Shown here in pieces: positions 38,111 through 51,659 of a stretch of 64,000 nt of DNA. Position 1 is the first letter of the stretch. Every line of letters begins with the position of its first letter. The stretch spans positions 1,661,753 to 1,725,752 of the forward strand of contig VXAY01006938.1 of the NCBI GenBank assembly GCA_013399855.1. Direction: 5' to 3'. Made by a program: the position numbers and the translations under genes. The notes under the pieces were generated by a model. The model was not told the DNA's origin, did no database searches, and worked only from the letters and a program-made list of their open reading frames with translations. The DNA comes from Oxyruncus cristatus. Taxonomy: Eukaryota > Chordata > Aves > Passeriformes > Cotingidae.

Positions 38111-41100
38111 AAGGGAAAATACTATCCCTTCATACAGTCCGAGCACAGTCCTTAATGACACTTCTGACTTCATTCTCACCAGACTGGTTGTCCTCTCCAG
38201 GGCAATGTGTCTGGTAGTCCCAAAGCTGTGCATGTACATATGTCTGTAGCAGAATTGATTTGCCCATCAGACTGCTCTTTGTTACATATCAACTCATTTA
38301 CTACTGTGGAGAAAAGGATTTTGTATATATTCCTGTGGTTCTGTAGTGAACTTCTCAACAGTTTTCTCCTGAAAAAGACAATAAGCAGCCCTGTTACAAA
38401 AAGAACACTTTTTAAAAAGAATAGGTATTTGGAGTAACTTTAAACGAATAAGTAGCATGCTAAAAAGTACTGATACTTTCTCCTTTATTTCTTCTGCTCC
38501 CCTCTGCTCAGTTTTTATTATCTTTGAGGAGAAGTGTGTTAGTTATGAAATTGTCACTTCTGAAACCTTAGGGGTTTCCTTTGCTATCTAAAATTTTTAT
38601 GACTCAATAACTCCTTGAACTTCCTTTCTAGTTACCTTCAAAGATTTTTTACCAGGACTGAGTTGAATATAAGCTTTGGAACATGCCAGTGTTTTCTTTC
38701 TTTCTACATGAAGGAAGTGATTCTAAAGAAATTCCATTTGTTGTCATTTGCAGGTTACATGTTTTTCTCTGTTCCAACCTTTTCTCAATTCTCTGTGTGT
38801 CTGCAGAAAGAAATGTGTACTTGTTTTATTGTCACCCTATGTTTTTTTTCTTTTCACTTTTTTTAAATAGATTCCCCAAATCAATTTTCTTCAATGTTTT
38901 CTCAGCATGTCATTTGGGGTAAAACTCTAAATTGCTTTTCATTTATATTAACATCTTCTTTTCTCTCTCAATGAATGTGTTTCAATCTCAGAAACTAATC
39001 TCCCGTATTTTCATTTCCTTTGCACTTCATTCCATATGCTCTTCTGGTAGCCTCTCTCTCATTTCATAATAAGCCAAAAGTTTCTCACTACAATATAAAT
39101 CACATGAAGTTTTCCGTTGCTTGCTGAAGGGAGATTATCAGACCATTCTCAGTGATCTGCATGTCAGGCTCTTAAGACCTTTCTTTGCTCATTGAAAGGA
39201 TATGGTAAACCAGAAATTTCTCTAGCAGCTTTTTAAAAGGCAGATACATTCTTCAAATGAGCCATTTATCTTTCAATGAGAATATACCCTCTGAGAAGGC
39301 TAACCAGAGTGTCTTTTCTGAGCTGGGCACTGATTTTTCTCATTTATTTTTATGTTTTGTTATGATATGCTAATGACATGAAGTTTATTTCTACTTACCT
39401 TGAAAGTGGGAAACATTTTTTTCTCTCCACTATTCCTCAAATTTAATGTTATAATTTTAACAAGTGAATGCATTCCCTTTTATAGCTGATCACATTTTTA
39501 CATCAGTATGCTATGTAATGTTGTACAGTGACACATATTTTAGGAACATGGAAAGACAGGTATAGAAGCTGGTTGGGCTGAATTTTCTTCCAACTCCACC
39601 TCCTGTCTCTCACAGCGCAAAGACTTTAATGACTATTTCTTAAGGAACCAAAGAGCAGGGATATTCACACTGGATAATTATGAAAAACCTTGTCCACAGT
39701 GAGAAGTCTGTCTTCATTAGTGAATAAGTCAGGTTGTTACTGGAGAACACAATGATTTTATGAATTACTTACTATATTTACTGCAAAAGGGCAGCAAAGA
39801 CGTTCAGGGTCTCTCAGCAATGTGAAAGATGTCTAAACCATCACAGAAATGGTGCCTATTCTCCTTATCTACATACATACTTAAATGGTGCCTACATTGA
39901 GCTAAAACTTAAAGCTCAGTGGCAATGAGTACAGCTACTGAATTTTGAATATTTTCTCTTCCCCTTAGGGTTATATTGTCTGACTTTCAGTTTTATTGAA
40001 GACTTGATTTTTCCTGTATTAAGAGAAAATGTGATTGTAAAGGAAAATACCTGCATTTTTTTCATATAGCATTTGGTATTTTATATAGTCTTGTCGTATC
40101 TTTTTAATTTCATCTCTTTCCCAAGTGAGACAATCTCAGTCTTGGCAATCTCTCATCACAGAAATTGTGCCATGCTCTTGGTAATTTTCTTCACCTATTT
40201 CTACATCTTCTTTATCTCTTTTTGAAATAGATTGACCAGGATTGAGCACGTACTGTAGCTAGGGCACATCTCTGGCATTATAATACTTTCAGAAAGACAG
40301 TCTATGCCATCCTTTTACACTATAATATCTTATTTATTGCTTTGGGGTTTTTTTGACCGCTGTTGTATAGATCTTCATTCCATAGCATTCACAGTAAATT
40401 AGGAAAGCTGAACCCATCTGACTGGTACAAATAAGTGCTTAGGATCGGCATTATCACCTTATAGACAGTACTGTATTTCATCTGCCATCATGTTGCTCAT
40501 TTGACTCTCAGGAAGTCCTGCCCTTTAATTTACTTAAGGACTTACCTTATTTTAAAATTTGCTATTTTGTTCTTTTCTATTCCAGAAGCCTGCTCCATAT
40601 CATTAATACCAAAACCACCCTGTTTCCAGAATGTTAAAGGAGATGGTCAACATGGACATAGTTACCACAGGAATTTATGCTTCAACGTTGCCCATCATAA
40701 ACTTAATAGAATTTAATTTGAGTGGTTCAGGTGTGAAATCTGATGCTATCTAGACACCTAGCAGCTTGCCAGACCCCGTCAACCTAGTAAAGCACTTGTA
40801 TACCTAGAGGGATAGCCTAGAGATATATGAGGATATAGTTGACAGTGCCAGCTAGGGCATCTGCTTTTTGTGCCACTGTGAAAAGGTATTCCTGGCTCAC
40901 TGATAACCCAGGCAGGACTGCACACAGGGTTTTTTTCTATTCAGGGTCTGTTTTGTTATATCCTCTATGATTCATACACTGCTTTCAGAATGGCTCTCTC
41001 TGTTCAAACACTTTTTGAGCTGTCATTTTTTTCTTGAAAGCAATCGACTTTTATTAAAAAGTGTTCTTATCAGAAAACAAACAAAGAAGTAAAATAAAAA

Positions 41101-41146
41101 GAATGTTTCCCTTTGCCTCTTAAAGGGAAAAACATGCTTGTGTGTG
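38111..41146. other. Unique DNA, no gene seen
   Basis: AT-rich and pyrimidine-rich stretches, notably the T-rich 38460-38960. This composition produces several 70-80-codon plus frames rich in F, L and S. No exon, RNA or repeat family was recognised. Confidence 0.55.
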
Positions 41147-41205
41147 TGTATTTGCATGTATAAAATTTTGAGGGGTTGTATTTGCATGTATAAAACTTTT
41201 GGGGT
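41147..41205. repeat. 30-bp tandem duplication
   Basis: Unit TGTATTTGCATGTATAAAAT plus TTTGAGGGGT (41147-41176) is repeated at 41177-41205 with minor changes (AAACTTTTGGGGT). The preceding bases are a short GT run. Confidence 0.88.
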
Positions 41206-41223
41206 TTTCCTTATTGATCTTCA

Positions 41224-41306
41224 TTTTTTGTTGTTGTCATTTGGGGTTTTTTGTTGTTGTTTGTTTGGGGTTTTTGTTTTGTTTGTTTTGTTTTGTTTTG
41301 TTTTTC
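41224..41306. repeat. (GTT)n / (GTTTT)n simple repeat
   Basis: A T/G-only tract: GTTGTTG units and TTTGGGG interruptions, then TTTTG repeated several times. The antisense frame 41211-41510 is partly a poly-N/K/Q/T artefact of this repeat. Confidence 0.9.
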
Positions 41307-44300
41307 TGTAGGCACAGTTGATATTAAGATTTTTGCTACAGGCCATTGAATTTTTTTAACAAAACCTGACACCATCTGAATTTCTAGGAAATGTATTGTT
41401 GTCACCATGACTGGATGTCTGAGATCAGATAAATTCCTAGACATGTGGCTATTATCCATCCTAAAGGTAGTTCTGTTGTTAGCTTTGACATCCCACTCTT
41501 GTAAGTCCAATTCTGAATCAACGGGCGTTGATTAACATCCCTCTTTTGGGATGGTTTTACATATGTGATGATTTCTGCAACCCAACCCAAAAGGTAGTCT
41601 TCAGTCATGTGCTTTCTTGAGTGCTACAAATTAACATCTAATTTTGACATCCATATTTGCAAAAGGAGAAAACAGTCTGCAAACGGCTCATGAAACAATT
41701 CTCCCTTTGCTCTGAGAAGATTTTGTTAGATACAATGTTAGTCATGCAGTAAATTTATAATTCTAAATTACTTAAAAGGAGTAGTAAGCTTTATATAGCA
41801 GATTGAAGGAAATAAGAATAATTTCTATGTTGGTAAATAATCCTATTTACCTTTCTGTTTCCACCTTGAAACTACAAGGTTAAAGAAGTAGCATCATAGA
41901 AATGGTCTAGGCAGTCTAGGCATCTCCTGCACTTTAATTCCCAAGACACACATTGACTTGGCTAAGGCTGGGATTAGAAGATATCATCCAGTCTTGGACA
42001 TATAACTCTGCCATGCTGATAGAACCTTGATTTTCCCTATAAGCTATAAGATACTTAATGATTTTCAACCAAAAAAAAATCATAGCTTCTTATAGTACTT
42101 CAAAGATCTAGATTTCCCTTTTTTCCTCTAAAAATGTTTCATGATCAAAATAAAATAAACCTTTAAAATGAACAAGTAATCATACTGAAATATGTCTTAA
42201 ATTGAGAACAATTGGCGTTTAAAAGAGAAAAAGCAGGTTTTACTTTCACTTGCTGTTGAAGTGAAAGCCAAAGAATAGACAAGAATGATTGATAAAACTT
42301 CTAATCTCTACTTGTCTGTCAGTTTTAAGAGCTGAGGAAGGGAATGGGGGGTCAGTCTTGTATTTTTAGAATGACATTTCAGAACCAATTCAATGAGTGT
42401 TCTTCAACTTCTTTTTGCCACAAGCTATACCAGCAACTAACGCAGCACTGCTGGTGCTCCATGCTGTCTAATACTATGTATATCACATTATAAGTATCCT
42501 TTTGTTCATTCTGTTAATCAAATACAGCTATAGACCAGATATGAAGAATAAAAGCTCTTTTTCTCTGCATTTTAAGGACAACCAAGTGTTAAATGTGAAA
42601 ACCGTTGTGCTATTTTTTTTTCAGTCAGGATTAAAATTCAAGTGAAAGAATTAACCTATCTGCCTCTACACTCCACAGGGATTTTTATTATTCAGATTTA
42701 TTCATTAGAAGACTTGCTATTCATGTTTGCTCTATTTGCTTTCATTAAATGTTTGGCATTATATGTCTTCCTATTGCACTACTAACTAAAAAAAATAAAA
42801 GAAGTCTGAGTGCTGTGGTATAAAATTCATATATCCTGACCAATATAAATGATATATTCTTTTAATAGAAAATAACAGGCAGTAAACAATAGCAGGCAAA
42901 TATAAATTAAAAAAAAAATAGTGAAGATGTTTATAGCCACTGAAGAGTAACTTTCTTCCTATGGAAACACATATGCTGCACCTGCATCCTGATTTGTATT
43001 TTGAAATACTGCAATTAATTTCTTTTTCGTTCATTAAACACATTTTAAAAACCCAGAGTTGCTTCAAAGAGATATAAATGTATTCTTCTTGTTTCACAGG
43101 CAACAGAACAAATGTAGTTCCCAGAATGATGAAATACCCACCTACTCAATGCTTCTATGAACCCACTAAAAAATCACGGAAAACAGTGGTTGGTGAAAAA
43201 AGTCCACCACCTGTTGTTTCCTCAACACGAAACTAGCTCTCAAAAAGTCACTTGAAATTTTGTGGTTCTTTTCATATGGACTAATTTCCACCTGGCAGGG
43301 TGGCTCTCCTGTATCAGGGTCTTCCTTCTCCTGGGTTGGCTGCAGTGTTTTGTCAATCCATGTGCTCAGGTGATCCCTCTTTTAGCTGAGGTTGATCTTT
43401 AACTAAATGCTTGGGCTCCAGCCTTGCAGGCTTGGGTCTGGCTGCTGTGGACTTTAAAGCAGCCTCCATGTCTCCTTTCCTGCAGGGCTGGATGTTGGTC
43501 TGAGTAATCTGGCAAGTGTCCCTGTGCACAGTCATGGGTAACTGAATTTTCAACTCTCTTTTGCCTGCCCTGTGCGCTGTGCCCAACACTGTGCTCAGCA
43601 CAGCCACCTTCATCAGAAGAGTCACATTGTTTCCCTCAGCAAGGGAAGGCAGGATCTGATGGCAGCAATATGGACACAAAGCCCCGGTGCCCAGGACCAA
43701 CCTGTGCTACCAGCCATTTCTAGGGTCACGTGGCAGCAGCCACAGGTGCAGCCTCTTCCTTATCTTGTCTCATCCTGGACTTCAAGGATCAGAGACACTG
43801 CAAAGAAATAATAAATTATCAAAATCTAATTTATGTGAAAGTAATATCCCTAGTTACTTCTTCAGCCCAAGATGTTCAACAATTTCAGTAGATATCTAGC
43901 CCTGAATCACCACATCCTTCTCCTCTCAGACTTTTCTCCTACCCTCCACAGCCTCACGGTGCCATGCTGTCAGCGTAGCTGTGTCTCCTCAATTAATCAT
44001 AGACGAGGCTTGAACTCCAGTCAGTGCACTTGAATAATAATTCTTGGTCAGCAAATACGTATGGGGCCAAGTTTAACATGTTATTCAGGAAGAAGAGACA
44101 CATCAAGGTCATGCTGCTTAACCCTCATTGACTCCCCAGCAATCTCCAGGCTGTTTGTTCTCATAAAACTTAGGTCAAGCCTTTTCTAAACAGCTTTGTA
44201 AAAACACACACAGCCGCATGGGGAGCAGTCAGCCCTTGGGTGCAGCCCTGACAGCACTGCAGCTGGGCCTCTAGCTGGCCAGGGCAGGGGTGTCTAAGCT

Positions 44301-45464
44301 AGCATTTGCCCTCTACCTCATCTTCATATACTTGGGCTGAAACAGCTCTAAATTCGATAGTCTACGAGCCTTTCTTTGGAGCTCATGTTTTCCTAACCCT
44401 TTGCCCTGTGCTTTCTTTATGTCTACTTGCTCACTGGTGATATACATGTAAGGGTAGTGCTGTCCATAGACTTTAAGCTGCTTTTTCAGGACAAAGAAGG
44501 CAATGATGGATCCAGCAGCATTAATGAAGTGCAGTGAAATGGCACTCAGCCAACCCAGAGCAGTCATTAATGTTAATAGGACTCTCCTGTGTGCCACTCT
44601 TCTCCACACACAGAGCGCTCGCATCACAGGAAGCATCAGACAGCCCTCGTCAGGGCACTGCAGTCGGCTTCAGTCCTTCTGACATACACCCAGTAGATCA
44701 AAGGTCAGTGCAAATAGAAAATCTCTATTAGTTACTCCTTAAGCATATATTCTCAGCAGTTATTGTCACCTATTTTGGTTCAGAGGCACGAACACAGCAA
44801 GGCCAGCTAAAATGAGGACCTTCTCTTAAAAAGATAAAAAGAAAAAAAAAGAGAGAAAACCCAAATAACTTAAAAATCCATAATGATAATTATAAGTTTC
44901 CTCAAAATTAAATTTTTATTGCATTTATATAATTAAATGAAAAGGAACAATCCCTGGATTCTCTAAGCATTTATATATTTTGGTCAATAGTTCATTCATG
45001 TTATTTTGTTACCCTCTTTTTTTTTTCCTACTTTAAACAGGGTTAAGGGAAGCTCCCATACTAGTGATTACAGAAATTAAAGTCTGTTATGCAGGAGATT
45101 TTATTCTGGTCACAGGCTGAGCTATTGTTTTCTAGCAAAATACGTGAAAATACAAGGTTGCTTAAATTCCAGGGCAACCTCATTTACTGCTGCTGTTCAT
45201 CTGAAATACTACCAGCTTTTGAACAAAAAAACCATAAACCAAAGTCCAAACTGAGGAAGAAACTCACATACAGGCCACGGGCATTTTGCTGTGGAGATGA
45301 TGAGACTCAGAGCCCAGTGCAGCTCCTGAGAGGAGCAGAACCAATCTGCGTCATAGAGTAGCCAGTGATGTTGATATGTTTCAGACCTGGAGCCAGGCAA
45401 AGCTTTTGCTGCTTGAGCCTATACCTACCGTGAACATTAATTCCTGAAGAGCACAACTATTTGA
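41307..45464. other. Unique DNA with GC-richer parts, no confirmed gene
   Basis: Two GC-richer stretches (43260-43800 and 44200-44690) carry the more gene-like minus frames, 43353-43700 (115 codons, TTG start) and 44313-44636 (107 codons, ATG start). The latter has one hydrophobic segment flanked by basic residues. Neither matches a family I know, and no splice or promoter context supports them. The rest is AT-rich unique sequence. Confidence 0.5.
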
Positions 45465-45526
45465 TGATCTCAGAGGTCCTTTCCAACCCGTCTGATTCTA
45501 CGATTCTATGATTCTATAATTCTATT
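45465..45526 (+). mobile_element. CR1 LINE 3' terminal fragment
   Basis: Very short plus-orientation CR1 end: GATGATCTCAGAGGTCCTTT, CCAACCCGTCTGATTCTA and about four octamer units (ATTCTACG, ATTCTATG, ATTCTATA, ATTCTATT) at 45494-45525. It is the best-preserved octamer tail in the window. Confidence 0.9.
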
Positions 45527-47948
45527 TGTCTTTAACCTATTGATCATATGTCACCAGAGGCAACAATGTAGATTCCAGAGGCTTGCACTGTAGCTCAAAT
45601 TCAGTCAGTTATACTGGCAGTCTAGGCAAAGTGTGGAATTATTAATATTTATCTGTACTTTATAAGATAAATCATATAATTTTTTAAAAATCACAGTAGT
45701 TTGGAAAAGTATATTCTTTAGTATAGTCCAAATTTGCCTGACAGACCACGCCTGTAAATTGCATACTTCCCACTTTATAATGTTTCTTTGAATATCATCT
45801 GAAGGTTTTTTAAGAGGGAAGAAGGTTATTACATCCCAACAGAAAAATACGCTAGATCTGCCAAGGCATTCTCAAAGCCTCTCTATATTAATACTGTATG
45901 TATACTTGGTCTGTGCTTTGTACCAGAGGTTATCAGGAAGAAGGTAGTGAGATGAATAAGAATTAGGTTCCCAATGGGGCAGGAAGGAGCAAGGAGAGGG
46001 GACTCCTGACAGTAAGTGCAAAATGCAAATTGCGACTAGAAAAGAAAAGGTGGAAGGAAAAAAAAGGTGAAAGGGAAAATTAGATACCAATGTCTGATGG
46101 GAGAAAAAGGAAGATGTCTTAGGGGTTCCAGGTGGCATAATGGAGGCACAGAAAAGGTGACATCAAAACTCAGGACTGTACAGGAGGGCAGGTATCCAAA
46201 CAAAGGAGAACAAGAAGAGAGGAAGTAAAACAAAATACAAAGTTGAACAGGCAGATGGAAGCTGAGGAAAAAAAAAAAAAAAACAACCAAAACAACCAAC
46301 CAAACAGAAGTATGGGAATCATAGAGGAGAAGAAAGAAGGTAAAAATAATGGAGACAAATGGCCAATCAGTATCAATAGAATCATGAATCACAGGAGCTG
46401 TAAATCGTTGTGTTATCAAATCTGTCAGGTGATTGGACAATCAGTGGTCATCTCAATAAAAGTACTGGCAGGAGATCAGTATGCCAAAGGAGCCAGGTTC
46501 ATCTTTTATATGACTCCAGTGAACTTGCTAGATTTGTACTTGGGTTGAAATGTGCCCCAGGAGATCAGCTGCTCAGGAGATTTCAGATCAATGAGCAACT
46601 GGGTGGATAATTGATATGGCAGTTAATAAGTGGGGATTTTATGGTAATAACAATGATCTCTAGGTAATTAAATCATGTGTATGGCAGCAAATCAACAGCA
46701 GCAGATGACTGTAGCAAACCACAATGGATTATCTTAGAATGAAATATAAGAAAATCATATTCCTTTCAAAGTCTATTAACCACAAACAATTAAAATTACC
46801 CTAGATAGAAACTGGACACAGATGTTTAAAACAAATTAAATGGCAGAGTAATTAAAAGCAAGTGGATGTGGCAGTTGCCAGGTTATCAAAAATGACAGAC
46901 AGGACAAATGGTGTAATATGAAACGAATAGTTCACAAGAAGGGAGAGATCAGAAGAGCAAGGGATGTCGCTCAGTACATATCAGCATACACAGCATGGAC
47001 CCTACAGGCTCCTGTGCCAATGGCTCTGGAAACACAACTTTGTTACCCTGCAAACTGAAAAAGACAGTCAGATCAGGCCCATATATTGGTGGAGACTCCT
47101 GACTTCTTCCAAACAACTTCAAAATATGCATAACCATGCCACTTGAAAAAATTGCCCTGCTGTTTGTTTCATTTTATTATCTTTCTGTGCTGTCCAATTT
47201 TATTGTTGTGTCCTCCAACCAGGTGCCAAATGCACTGGGTCCTGGTGTGTGGCATTTACCGGAGGCAGGCACAAACATCCACGAGGGTTATGAAAAACTC
47301 CCACAGCTGAAGCCTGCACACCTCTCTGAGCAGCCACCACCTGTGTTGGGTGCCACAGGTACAGAGATGATGTGCAAAGGTAAATGGTTTTGGTGACTCT
47401 CTGGCAGGTGTAATGCAGTATTCGGCACAGTAGGATTTCCAGAGCAAATGATACGGTTAGTAAGGACCTAGGATCCCTCTGCAGCTCCCCCTGAAATGCT
47501 GGCATCCAGCCCTGGGTGCTGGGTGCCACACAGGGACACCATTGGTAAACCTAAAACCATTTCTGGGAGGGTGGGGAAAACACTGATCTCCTCCTTCACC
47601 TTTTTACTGAATAGAGCTACTACTAGGGCAGCTTTAAAAAAGTCTTGTTCCCAGTTAATATGTTTACTAGGAAAATTTTCTGAGATCTTTGTGCTCTGCT
47701 ATCTCAGATCAGTGAACAGTGAACACAAATGAGTAAATTCCTATGTAAAAGCACGGTTACCCCCAGTGAAGTTCCCATGGCACTGGTTTTCAGGCTGCAG
47801 ACTGCGACAACGAGGTATAGGTGGACTCTGAAGGCAGGGGATGCTCTCAGCTCCAACCCCAGCTCCACGCTGAAGCTGCCTGCACTCATCTTAAGGCAGA
47901 GCCAAACATCATGCAGTGCCCTTCTCTCTAAAACAGAAACAGGGTGCC
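45527..47948. other. Unique DNA, no gene seen
   Basis: Contains an A17 run followed by CAACCAAAACAACCAACCAA at 46267-46305. The 134-codon minus frame here (46036-46440) is a pyrimidine-rich artefact of a purine-rich plus strand. A GC-richer stretch at 47210-47560 has overlapping frames on both strands and no recognisable family. Confidence 0.55.
46267..46305. repeat. Poly-A / (CAAC)n simple repeat
   Basis: A run of about 17 A is followed by CAAC and CCAA units. It may be the decayed tail of a retroposed element, but no body is recognisable. Confidence 0.85.
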
Positions 47949-48060
47949 ATAGAATCATATCATCATTAAGGTTGGAAAAGACTTCTAAGATCATCAAATC
48001 AACCACGTTCACCACTAAACCATATCCTCAAGAGACACATCCATTGCATTAAAATGTATA
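47949..48060 (-). mobile_element. CR1 LINE 3' end fragment
   Basis: Minus-orientation CR1 end: CCATAGAATCATATCATCAT, TAAGGTTGGAAAAGACTTCT, AAGATCATCAAATCAACCAC, and then the block ACCACTAAACCATATCCTCA. The last block is the reverse complement of the region seen in the copy at 2312-2462. Only about 110 bases are preserved. Confidence 0.88.
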
Positions 48061-51000
48061 AGCTTAAGAATAATTTCAGAGGATTTTTTACCACTGTTGA
48101 GTAATTTATGTACACAATGAAATAATAAAGTGTGCCATTTCTGGGTCCCTGTAAAAGTACCAAGTTACCAACTACTGACAACTGTGACAGACATTGCTCT
48201 AGTTAGTACCATTCCTATGTGAGATGGAGGGCCATTCCTAACTCTCTTCTTCAACCCAGTAATTGCAGAAGGACATTAAAAGGCTACAAGCAGCAGAGGC
48301 CAGTGCTAAAATACCTCAAAGTAAAGAGACTAATGAGACTTGGAAGACAAAACTTATCTTTGCCTCATATAGAGCAGGAGTTTGCTGAAAGTTTTACCAT
48401 CACTACAACCAGGACAGTAGCCTCACCATACGTGCTAGTGTGCCTATCAAACCTGTATTTTCAATGTTCTCAGAGAAATTCAAATCACAAAGGGACTGGA
48501 TAAGAGAGGTAGAGCTATTCCTTTTCTTCTAGCTAATATGTGAATTGAATTGTAACCAATTCATAAAAATTAAAAAAAATATATATAACCATCTGCAATG
48601 TCAGTCCTTTTTGAGAGGGCAGAGCAAGGTCAAGGCTTTTTTTGGAGGGTGAGGGGGTGAGGAGGTAGGAAGAGAGAAAAAAACACAAATACACACTGTT
48701 GGTATGAGTGTTTTTCTGAGGAAGCTGGCAAACTGAAGCATTTCTTTGCATTTTCCTTTGTGTATGTTTTTGTTCCACAACACAGGTTGAAATACATAAC
48801 CATAATGACACAACGTATAGTACTATTTTTGTACAATGGAGGGCCTGTAATTTTTCTTGAAAATTAGAAACATCTCTAATGCTGGACATTTTTCCAAGGC
48901 AATTTTTTTTATTTTTAAAGGATAATTTTTCTGCTCACATTTTTTGTCTCACTCTAGTACTTCCCAACCAACACTTTCATTTTTTTTCCCCAGCTTTTTC
49001 ATCATCTGAACCCAGAAATAAGCTCCTACCAGCTGAGGAACCACAGACTACTGTAAATCAAATGCAGTGGCATGTTGCAGTTCTTCCCTCATTTGGTGTG
49101 CTCCTGTTGCAGACCCTGCAGGTCACCAGCTGCCTCTGTTTTTGTGTTTGCCATACAAGTTGTCTGCCCCCAGCTATGGGGTATTTTTGGCTGCAGGCAG
49201 TCAGGTATTTATTGTGGTACAGAGCTGCAGTCCTCCAGAAATTCAGATTGGGACTGAAAAACAGGAAAAAGGGCAGCAAGTGGGTGGGTCTGCTCCCATC
49301 ACAGGGTGTGATTCAACTGCCCTAGGGTCCTGCCTCTGAAAGCTGGTGATACCCTCTGGTTTAGGGAGTTTACACACACGGTGTGAGTGATAGGACATAT
49401 TAATAAAGACAATTTTTTAAAGATTTTTCTCCATAGTCCCTGTATTTCAGTCTTTTTCTGCTGTTTATGCCATCCATTCCTTTCATGGGCAAGTCTCACT
49501 GCGGCTCTCACACCTTCATCATCTGCTCCACAGGAAACTTCCTGGAGTCCAAATGCCCCAGTTTAACTGGGTATTGCCTGTGCAGAGCTTTGCTTTGATG
49601 TAAGGCAATATATAAGTAGCACTACCTGAAAGAAATAAAGGCAAATAAACTGTTCACAGCAGCAATGAAGGAACCTTTTACTCAAATCTGAAGAAAACTC
49701 CAGCAAAGACATATCGAAGGATGGGTCTGTCTTTGCCATAATAGCACACTCTATTTCACAAAGACAGCAAAGAAACAAAGCTGACGAGCTAAATATTTCT
49801 CTAGTATCTTTAGTAGCTCCAAGCCTGATGGCACATTTTGATTTCAGATCCCTGGAACACATGTGGACTTGCTGCCAATTGATTTTGGAATGATAAAGGG
49901 AGAAGAATCACACAGTTTATATGCTTGCAATTAGGTGAATATCAGACCTGCTAGGACAAAAAATCAGAAGTGCTAGTGTGGTAGGACCTTCTAATAGGTT
50001 AAGAGTCAAACGTGAAAAGACTGGTTTCGAAACTTTTATTCGTATGTGACCTTCAGACTTGCCCGGTGGTAGCTGGATATTTCTCCCACTGTAGTCAGTA
50101 GAAACAATCTTGTTGTGTAAGGCAGTTCTGAAAAACTGCAGCCCCATAGCTGCTTTCCTAAAAAAACACAGGCAAATTTAAAGTAAGTTTTAAAAATTGA
50201 TCCCATCTAGTTTCATAGGAAAGGATGACCCATTTGGAAACAACCTAAAGAATCTGCAGTAGATGAAGAATTATACAGGGCTTCCTCTAGAATTTCATAA
50301 GCAAGACTGTCATTGTTTTATTTAATTAAATCTTATCACATTCTTCTATACAGACATAAACCAGTACAAGAATCTTCAGACTCCACAGCTGAGAATAATT
50401 TAATTTCTTCAGATAAAGGTTGCTTTTTCTGGATTTCCTTTGAAAGTTTAAGACTCACAGATATCATTAATGCTTAAAAAAGGCTATCAACACTCTCAGA
50501 AAGGGATTCACACAAATCTAGTTCTGAGTAGAGTCATATAGTTCTACAAATCATACAACTTTTCCTTCCTTACTTTACAGACAACCCACATCCGCTAATA
50601 TTAATGTGAAAGAAGGATTAAAATCTCATTTGTTACTCCTTTGCTATTAAATCGATTCCTGTAGCACCCATTGAATTTGCAAGTATTTGAATACTGCATA
50701 ATGAAGAATCCTTCAGCTTCACTTGTTCAATTTGACTTCTGTTTGTAGGACTGATGAGTGCAACAGAAAGGGGAATAAAACTAATTATTGATAGATGGGC
50801 TCTCATTATCTGGTCTAGTGGAGTCCATTTGGTTGATTATTTTGGAAATTTCAGATTCAGTTTTTTCATCTGAAGTGATAAAAGGAAGATTTCATAAACC
50901 TGATATTTGAAGAAAATTAAAAATATTGAACTACAAACATACAGAAAACTACAGTATTTTCTTGCTTGTATTACACTTACACCTAGCAGATCCAGCCAAG

Positions 51001-51258
51001 TTCAAACTCACATTGTATGCTGTTCCAAAGTAAGAACACCACTTCAAGCTTCAAGTCTGATCTTAGTAGAGAAGATGGTTCGATACAGGTCATGTAAATC
51101 AAATGCAGAAATTTGATCAAGTATGTCTATAATTCCACAGCAGACGGATATTGTTGTGATGAACACACTACAGGTTTTATGAGTTTGAGTTCAAGTGTCT
51201 TCCCAGACTACTCGGTTTCCATTTTTGCTTTAATGGGCCTGTTTGTTGTTGGGACTTC

Positions 51259-51283
51259 CTCCCCAACCCCACCCCCGGTTCCC
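51259..51283 (-). other. G-quadruplex-capable run (minus strand)
   Basis: Plus strand CTCCCCAACCCCACCCCCGG followed by TTCCC. On the minus strand this gives G runs of 3, 5, 4 and 4 with loops of 4, 1 and 2 bases, satisfying the G3+N1-7 rule. It has no promoter context. Confidence 0.75.
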
Positions 51284-51593
51284 ATTTCATCTTCTCTTCT
51301 GTCTCAAATTATGTCTTTGCTTTTTTTTCTCATGTGTTTTTCTGCTTCTGCCTCCTATACTGTTACAACCTTTACACCCATCTTGCAAGGGTTAATTGCT
51401 TTCACACCTCAGCGAAACACAAAATATTTCTCTTTGGATATCATTTTTAAGCATGAATCTTTTGCTTGAATATAACAACTTCCTAAAATATACATTCATT
51501 AATAGCAAGTAAATTCCTCAACTGAAACCTGGAGACATGAATGCAGTAATTGACAGACATAAAGGGTTTAAGAATGAGTCCCATTAAGTTCTC

Positions 51594-51659
51594 TACACAC
51601 ACACCCACCCACCCCCACACATCAATAATAGTAATAACAGCAATATCAACAACAACAAC
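51594..51659. repeat. (CA)n / (CCCA)n / (CAA)n compound simple repeat
   Basis: ACACACACACCCACCCACCC leads through AATAATAGTAATAACAG to CAACAACAACAAC. This is a compound microsatellite. Confidence 0.85.

Noticed and set aside
41211..41510. 99-codon minus frame rich in N, K, Q and T
   Set aside because: Its C-terminal part is a translation of the GTT/GTTTT simple repeat.
41880..42010. Possible decayed CR1 end (AGCATCATAGAAATGGTCTA)
   Set aside because: Only one short CR1-like word was seen, and the following sequence does not continue the CR1 order of blocks.
43353..43700. 115-codon minus-strand frame
   Set aside because: It begins at a TTG rather than an ATG, has an overlapping plus-strand frame, no recognisable domain and no splice or promoter context.
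46036..46440. 134-codon minus-strand frame
   Set aside because: It is antisense to a purine-rich plus strand that includes a poly-A run, giving an F/L/S-rich translation. Two other frames are also open over the same stretch.
51070..51092. tRNA B-box-like GGTTCGATACAGG
   Set aside because: The final CC of the B box is missing, and no A box or cloverleaf arms could be found around it.
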